This document shows positions 5,653 through 8,810 of a DNA stretch of 8,810 nt, piece after piece. Both the position numbers and the translations under genes were made by a program. The DNA comes from an uncultured Lachnospiraceae bacterium. GTDB taxonomy: Bacteria; Bacillota; Clostridia; Lachnospirales; Lachnospiraceae. The stretch spans positions 1 to 8,810 of the forward strand of contig CAMOZD010000030.1 in the NCBI GenBank assembly GCA_946630645.1, in the 5' to 3' direction. The notes under the pieces were generated by a model. That model was not told the DNA's origin and made no database searches. It saw only the letters and a program-made list of their open reading frames with translations. Every line of letters starts with the position of its first letter. The first letter of the stretch is position 1.

Positions 5653-7056
5653 CTATTCCAGTATGTCTCTGATGTCATTAAAGCCGGTATCCCTGGTAAC
5701 CACCATTACTGTGTCACCCTTGAGAATCCGGTCATGGCCGCCGGGTATAATAATCTTTTCATTTCTGCTGATGAAACACAGCAGCATATCTTTTTTCAGC
5801 TTCAGATCTTTAAGGGGCACATTCGTAATCTCCGACTCTTCTGCCACATGGAACTCGATGGCCTCCACCCGGTGGTCAAACATGTGATACAAGGTCTCAA
5901 TATTATTGCTGGTGGAATTGGTCTTGGCCCTGACATAGGCGATGATCGCCTCCGAGGTTATATAGCGGGGATAGAGGACACTGCCCAGATCCAGGTTGGA
6001 GATCACATCCTTAAAATTGATCCGGTTGATCTTGGTAATGACCTTGGCCTGGGATACCTGTCTGGCATAGAGGGTCAGCAGGATATTCTCCTCATCGATA
6101 CCGGTAAGGGGGACAAAGGACTCGGCATACTCGATGCCCTCCTCCTCCAGGAGGTCCTGGTCTGTGCCGTCACCATTGATAATAATGGCCTTGGGCAGAA
6201 GGATGGACAGCTTTTCGCACCGGGCCTTGTCAATCTCAATAATCTTGACCCCTATACCCATTTTGATCAGCTGGCTGGCCAGATAATAGGCTGCCTTGCC
6301 GCCGCCGATAATCATGGTATTCTTAACCCTGTTGGTCTTAAAGCCGATATGGTCAAAAAAGCCTATGGTATCTTCCCTGGTTGCCACAAAGGAAAGGATA
6401 TCATTCTCATGGATGATAGATTCACCATCGGGGATGTGGACTTCCCCATCTCTCTCTATGGCACAGACCAGGATGTCTGACCGCAGTTCCTTACGGAGCC
6501 CCGACACTGTTTTCCCATGCATGATATTCCCCTCGGGAACCTGGAACTTGATCATTTCCGCCTGGCCATGGGCGAAGGAATTCACCTCCAGGGCAGATGG
6601 CAGCAAGAGGATTCTGGCCGCCTCCCTGGAAGCCTCCAGTTCCGGGTTGATGATCATAGCCAGGTCCAGCTTATCCCTAAGGTAGTCGGACTCTATATTA
6701 TAGTCCGGTGTGCGGACCCTGGCTATGGCGGCGCAATGGCCTACCCTCCTGGCTATGGTACAACAGAGCAGGTTGAGCTCATCCGACTCAGTAACTGCTA
6801 TGATCAGGTCTGCCTCATCAATCCCTGCTTCCATCTGTACACTGTAGCTGGCACCATTGCCCATGATGCCCATCACGTCATAAAGGTTGGCAATCTCGGT
6901 GACGACAGTTCCCTCCTGATCTATAATGGTGATATCATGACCCTCCCGGCTCAGTCTCTCCACCAGCGTAATGCCAACCTTTCCACATCCTACAATAATA
7001 ATTTTCAATCCCAGCTGACCCTTCTTTTTTTTGCCGGGATTTAAAAATTCAAACAT
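5653..7056 (-). CDS. trkA: Trk potassium uptake regulator TrkA (tandem RCK domains)
   Basis: A 467-residue cytosolic protein with two RCK units, as in bacterial TrkA; KtrA has only one. The first NAD-binding fold begins IIIVGCGKVGITLVERL (20-36), with GxGxxG at 23-28 and the acidic strand end IIDQE. A TrkA-C domain follows, ending in SFVATRED (222-229). The second unit starts MIIGGGKAAYYLASQL (248-263), with NGDGTD at 294-299, and ends in another TrkA-C domain (PLKDLKL, about 414-420). The residues before the first strand (about 1-17) form a basic Lys-rich extension. The start is ATG 7056, with GGAGGAG (7066-7072) nine bases upstream. The TTG at 7074 lies in the ribosome site itself. A TTG at 7008, after the Lys-rich segment, is a weaker alternative. 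It binds nucleotide and controls TrkH, encoded next. Confidence 0.95.
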   Translation of the reverse strand: MFEFLNPGKKKKGQLGLKIIIVGCGKVGITLVERLSREGHDITIIDQEGTVVTEIANLYDVMGIMGNGASYSVQMEAGIDEADLIIAVTESDELNLLCCTIARRVGHCAAIARVRTPDYNIESDYLRDKLDLAMIINPELEASREAARILLLPSALEVNSFAHGQAEMIKFQVPEGNIMHGKTVSGLRKELRSDILVCAIERDGEVHIPDGESIIHENDILSFVATREDTIGFFDHIGFKTNRVKNTMIIGGGKAAYYLASQLIKMGIGVKIIEIDKARCEKLSILLPKAIIINGDGTDQDLLEEEGIEYAESFVPLTGIDEENILLTLYARQVSQAKVITKINRINFKDVISNLDLGSVLYPRYITSEAIIAYVRAKTNSTSNNIETLYHMFDHRVEAIEFHVAEESEITNVPLKDLKLKKDMLLCFISRNEKIIIPGGHDRILKGDTVMVVTRDTGFNDIRDILE

Positions 7057-7065
7057 TTTCCTTTT

Positions 7066-7072
7066 CTCCTCC
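7066..7072 (-). promoter_or_regulatory. Ribosome binding site deciding the trkA start
   Basis: GGAGGAG on the minus strand, nine bases before ATG 7056. The in-frame TTG at 7074 would overlap it and cannot be the start. The adjoining AGGAGAAA (7070-7063) is exactly complementary to UUUCUCCU of the plus-strand RNA (8186-8193). Confidence 0.7.
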
Positions 7073-7091
7073 AAGTAGTTATCAGTTAGTA

Positions 7092-7114
7092 ATAATACAT
7101 TTCATATGTATTAT
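7092..7114. repeat. Perfect 9-bp inverted repeat in the trkA leader
   Basis: ATAATACAT (7092-7100) and ATGTATTAT (7106-7114) are perfect complements around a five-base spacer. It lies about 35-55 bases after the predicted trkA start and 20 bases before the ribosome site. It could be an operator or an RNA hairpin. The leader is too short and too simple for a ydaO-type c-di-AMP riboswitch, the usual control of potassium genes in Firmicutes. Confidence 0.55.
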
Positions 7115-7154
7115 GGGTAAAATATCAGAAAAATATATGTAATCATGGCACTAT

Positions 7155-7183
7155 ATTATAGCAAATTTTCCCTTGCTTTTAAA
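7155..7183 (-). promoter_or_regulatory. Extended -10 promoter for trkA-trkH
   Basis: On the minus strand a perfect TATAAT (7160-7155) is preceded by TGC, giving an extended -10. TTTAAA (7183-7178) lies 17 bases upstream as a weak -35 that overlaps the stop codon of the previous gene. The predicted start is near 7148, with a leader of about 92 bases. Confidence 0.65.
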
Positions 7184-8003
7184 GAGGAATTCTGAAAGCA
7201 CAGCCTTCTTTTTTACAAATGGCACAATTGTGGCGGCTGCGGCCGGCTCCCCGGGAACAGCCTGCCGGCCCCTCTCCGTCCTTTTTTATAAAAGAAGCAT
7301 CTTCCGGTCCTTGACCCGCCCCTGCTCCCTGGCGGACTTGTCCCGTCCCAGTCTCCTGTCCAACCGGCTCCGGCCCGGACTCCTGATAAACAGGCCCTGC
7401 CCCGAACTCCTGATGAACCGGCCCTGTCCCGGTTTCCTGTCGGATAGGGCTGGTGCCGGCCACATAGCAGATGGTTTTGGGCGGCTGGAAAAGGCCGGCC
7501 TGATTCAGGGTGACCTCCACATCCTTTTCCTCCTTGACCAGGTCCAGTAATCTGGCTGACAGAGTGGAATCGGGGCAGCTGTCCTCCGGGTAAAAGACCT
7601 GGCAGATCTGCAGGCCCTGACCCCGGAGAAGCCGGTCTGCCGCCTCCTCCAATGCCACTGAAGCATAAAAAAGGCTGTCATTGACCAGCTGGTCCAGCAG
7701 GTAGGCCTCCATCAGTTTATCTTGGGCAGAAAGTCTTTCTATCTCCTCCACCGCCTCCCGGCCGGCCCAGCAAAGAAAAATAGCCTGTCCTTCCATCCTG
7801 TCAGCCTGCCGGATCCCGGTCTCAAAATCCTGCCGGCCCAGCCTGACCAGACCATGGAGACGGACAAGGGAAGAAGCCCTTGCCACCATGGGGCCAATCT
7901 TCTTACGGATATTCTTATTCTGACCGCTGCCCTCATCCAGATGCAGACGGCGAAGAAAACGGTCCTGCCTGTATTCAAATCTGGGTTCTACTTCAAAAAC
8001 CAT
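7179..8003 (-). CDS. Methionine synthase activation-domain-like protein with a nine-residue repeat insert
   Basis: A 274-residue protein. Residues about 72-183 resemble the vitamin B12-dependent methionine synthase activation (MetH C-terminal) domain as found in stand-alone clostridial proteins: GQAIFLCWAGREAVEEIERL (72-91), LMEAYLLDQLVNDSLFYA (97-114), and a final VTLNQAGLFQPPKTICYVAG (164-183) matching the family's L-P-KS-I pattern. The tail CAICKKEGCAFR (260-271) is the Cys-rich ending I recall from such proteins. In MetH this domain binds S-adenosylmethionine during reactivation of cobalamin. The unusual part is 186-230: five tandem degenerate nine-residue units, (P)VxQExGxG. ATG 8003 has AGGAG eight bases upstream (8012-8016). 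The gene ends where the trkA promoter begins. No metH, homocysteine methyltransferase or folate gene is in view. The assignment rests on remembered motif patterns, so it is moderate. Confidence 0.6.
   Translation of the reverse strand: MVFEVEPRFEYRQDRFLRRLHLDEGSGQNKNIRKKIGPMVARASSLVRLHGLVRLGRQDFETGIRQADRMEGQAIFLCWAGREAVEEIERLSAQDKLMEAYLLDQLVNDSLFYASVALEEAADRLLRGQGLQICQVFYPEDSCPDSTLSARLLDLVKEEKDVEVTLNQAGLFQPPKTICYVAGTSPIRQETGTGPVHQEFGAGPVYQESGPEPVGQETGTGQVRQGAGAGQGPEDASFIKKDGEGPAGCSRGAGRSRHNCAICKKEGCAFRIPL
7314..7448 (-). repeat. Five 27-bp tandem coding repeats (minisatellite)
   Basis: Five successive in-frame 27-base units encode PIRQETGTG, PVHQEFGAG, PVYQESGPE, PVGQETGTG and QVRQGAGAG. All keep the central CAG (Gln) codon and a GGG-rich end. 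Since 27 is a multiple of three, gain or loss of units would keep the frame. The encoded segment is Gly/Pro/Gln-rich and probably a flexible linker before the Cys-rich tail. Confidence 0.8.
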
Positions 8004-8048
8004 ATTCCGGACTCCTGTCAGACTACTTCGCTTACAATAGTTAGAAAC

Positions 8049-8057
8049 ATTTTAACA
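8049..8057 (-). promoter_or_regulatory. Weak extended -10 candidate for the activation-domain-like gene
   Basis: The minus strand reads TG-T-TAAAAT about 46 bases before the ATG at 8003. There is no recognisable -35 box; an A/T tract lies upstream instead. It is the best candidate in the interval but weak. Confidence 0.3.
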
Positions 8058-8074
8058 TATCAGAAAAAAAATTG

Positions 8075-8103
8075 TTGCATTATCCAGAAAGTAATGTTAT
8101 ACT
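8075..8103 (+). promoter_or_regulatory. Strong plus-strand SigA promoter for the small RNA
   Basis: TTGCAT (8075-8080) and TATACT (8098-8103) are spaced by exactly 17 bases, and TGT (8095-8097) gives an extended -10. The predicted start is about 8110. It points against every protein gene in the window. The -10 box overlaps the half-site ACTAA (8101-8105). Confidence 0.7.
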
Positions 8104-8110
8104 AACATCA

Positions 8111-8130
8111 ATTAGTAATCCCTAACTAAT
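8111..8130. promoter_or_regulatory. Operator-like dyad at the small-RNA start site
   Basis: ATTAGTAATCCCTAACTAAT has 7 of 10 positions symmetric. A third half-site, ACTAA, lies at 8101-8105, so half-sites recur about every 10-13 bases over the -10 box and first transcribed bases. The right half, CCTAACTAAT, is identical to 4024-4033. The pattern loosely resembles DtxR/IdeR iron boxes (TTAGGTTAGSCTAACCTAA). In the RNA the same bases could form a 6-bp 5' hairpin. Confidence 0.5.
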
Positions 8131-8238
8131 GGTTTATAAGAAATCCGGTTTATATACCCTTCCTTCAATAATTGAATGGTTTTTGTTTCTCCTTTACGAC
8201 CGGATTTGCTCGTGACAAACTTATGTCAGCAAGAGTAA

Positions 8239-8274
8239 AGCCAGATGGAATGTCAGATCCATCTGGCTCTTTTT
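8239..8274 (+). terminator. Rho-independent terminator of the small RNA, possibly bidirectional
   Basis: AGCCAGATGGA (8239-8249) and TCCATCTGGCT (8258-8268) form a perfect 11-bp stem with an eight-base loop, followed by CTTTTT on the plus strand. On the minus strand the same stem is followed by TTTACTCTT, a weaker tract. It could therefore also stop transcripts of the UPF0210 gene, whose stop codon is 75 bases away. Confidence 0.85.
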
Positions 8275-8343
8275 CTATGCTTTTCTACTTATTTAGCTTT
8301 TCTTCTTGTTAAAACCGTGGTCAGACCTGCTTTCGAAGGACTC

Positions 8344-8810
8344 CTAGTTTTTAAAGCTGTGGATGGGAGCCGGAATCCGGCCGCCGCGGGCGATAAATCT
8401 CTCACAGCTGAAGGAGTTGACAGGCATGATAGGGGCCCGGCCTAAAAGTCCGCCGAATTCCACCTGCTCTCCCACGCCCTTGCCAATAACCGGAATAATA
8501 CGGACAGCGGTGGTTTTCTGGTTGACCATACCAAGGGCCATCTCATCAGCAATAATGCCGGAAATGGTGGATGCAGGTGTGTCGCCGGGAATGGCAATCA
8601 TGTCAAGACCCACGGAACAGACGCAGGTCATAGCCTCCAGCTTCTCCAGGGTCAAAGCTCCAGCTTCCACAGCGTCAATCATACGCTGGTCTTCACTGAC
8701 CGGTATGAAGGCTCCGCTGAGGCCGCCCACATAGGAAGAAGCCATAACGCCACCCTTCTTCACCTGGTCGTTGAGCAGGGCCAGGGCCGCCGTAGTTCCG
8801 GGAGCTCCTG
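8344..8810 (-). CDS. UPF0210/DUF711 (PFL-like) protein, C-terminal part
   Basis: The last 154 residues of a protein whose start is beyond the right edge; full-length members are about 450 residues. The segments [57 protein letters not shown], and the ending [20 protein letters not shown] are characteristic of the PFL-family UPF0210 proteins (COG2848). The name reflects structural likeness to pyruvate formate-lyase; the biochemical role is not established. These genes commonly follow a small ACT-domain (UPF0237) gene, which would lie outside this window. The open frame begins before 8763, where the codon is an internal GTG, so the protein is not a short 139-residue product. The stop is TAG at 8346-8344; the bidirectional hairpin at 8239-8274 probably ends the transcript. 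Confidence 0.92.
   Translation of the reverse strand, partial: GAPGTTAALALLNDQVKKGGVMASSYVGGLSGAFIPVSEDQRMIDAVEAGALTLEKLEAMTCVCSVGLDMIAIPGDTPASTISGIIADEMALGMVNQKTTAVRIIPVIGKGVGEQVEFGGLLGRAPIMPVNSFSCERFIARGGRIPAPIHSFKN

Larger units (their letters stand above)
8110..8275 (+). ncRNA. Candidate structured small RNA of about 165 nt
   Basis: A plus-strand unit bounded by a strong promoter and a strong terminator with no convincing protein gene. Predicted structure by eye: AAATCCGGT (8141-8149) pairs with ACCGGATTT (8199-8207) over 9 perfect bp. That helix encloses a small hairpin, CC-TTCAA/TTGAA-GG (8162-8179), and a U/C-rich single strand (8180-8198, containing UUUCUCCUUUAC). A further hairpin follows: TTGC, bulge, TGACA with TGTCA-GCAA (8206-8232). 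The terminator stem closes the 3' end. The U/C-rich stretch is complementary to Shine-Dalgarno sequences, as seen in trans-acting small RNAs such as Bacillus FsrA. It does not match 6S, tmRNA, SRP or RNase P RNA that I can recognise. It lies between two minus-strand genes; an upstream-gene 3' region read on the other strand is the main alternative. Confidence 0.5.

Noticed and set aside
5734..6480. Long plus-strand frames within trkA
   Set aside because: Antisense shadows of a gene with complete tandem RCK motifs; no domain is visible in the plus translations.
7075..7148. c-di-AMP (ydaO-type) riboswitch before trkA
   Set aside because: The leader is under 100 bases and holds only one simple dyad; the complex ydaO fold cannot be placed in it.
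7314..7448. CRISPR-like repeat array
   Set aside because: Units are contiguous and degenerate with no spacers, and they keep reading frame inside a gene.
7173..7550. Plus-strand frame with an apparent Pro/Leu/Arg repeat protein
   Set aside because: It is the antisense reading of the 27-bp repeats in the minus-strand gene and has no own ribosome site.
8111..8198. A possible minus-strand micro-frame after the AAAGGAG at 8197-8190, ending near 8111
   Set aside because: No ATG or GTG at a sensible distance; the only start is a TTG about 20 bases away. The purine run is simply the complement of the U/C-rich segment of the small RNA.
8129..8215. A 28-codon plus-strand frame inside the small RNA (MVYKKSGLYTLPSI...)
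   Set aside because: There is no ribosome site before the ATG, it starts only about 19 bases into the transcript, and its coding bases are explained by the stem at 8141-8149/8199-8207. A dual-function RNA is not excluded.
1..8810. Insertion sequences, prophage genes, tRNA or rRNA genes, toxin-antitoxin or defence systems
   Set aside because: Both strands were read for transposase, integrase, nuclease and RNA-gene signatures and none was found. All minus-strand genes fit ordinary chromosomal functions.

Overview
The window looks like a chromosomal segment of a Clostridia-class Firmicute, most likely Lachnospiraceae-like. Strong purine-rich Shine-Dalgarno sites, moderate GC with AT-rich gaps, an [FeFe]-hydrogenase maturase, a SpoIIAA/SpoIIAB-type protein pair and a PFL-like UPF0210 protein all point to a Gram-positive anaerobe. 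This placement is inferred from gene content, not from a search. All eight recognisable protein genes lie on the minus strand. The only plus-strand unit I can support is a candidate small RNA near the right end.

In minus-strand transcription order, from the right: (1) the C-terminal part of a UPF0210/PFL-like protein, cut by the right edge. (2) A gap of about 340 bp holding a plus-strand promoter, an operator-like dyad, a structured RNA and a strong terminator. (3) A cobalamin-dependent methionine synthase activation-domain-like protein with an internal nine-residue repeat. (4) trkA and trkH, a tightly spaced potassium-uptake pair with its own promoter. (5) A Fur-family regulator that lacks the usual metal-ligand residues; its promoter overlaps a dyad related to the one in front of the small RNA. 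It ends at a clear terminator. (6) hydF, alone, with its own promoter. (7) A promoter followed by a STAS anti-anti-sigma protein, an RsbW/SpoIIAB-like ATPase and an ABC-F ATPase that runs off the left edge.

The genes fall into separate functional units: potassium uptake (TrkH pore, TrkA gating ring), hydrogenase maturation (HydF scaffold) and partner-switching regulation (STAS plus kinase). There is no adjacent sigma factor, PP2C phosphatase, hydE or hydG in view, so the last two units must work with partners encoded elsewhere.

The most interesting part is 8075-8275. It has an almost ideal plus-strand promoter, overlapping TTAGT/ACTAA half-sites, an RNA of about 165 nt with several hairpins and a U/C-rich unpaired stretch, and a perfect 11-bp terminator stem. 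The ten-base half-site CCTAACTAAT recurs exactly over the promoter of the Fur-like gene. This suggests, but does not prove, a regulator-small RNA circuit similar in logic to Fur-RyhB or Fur-FsrA.
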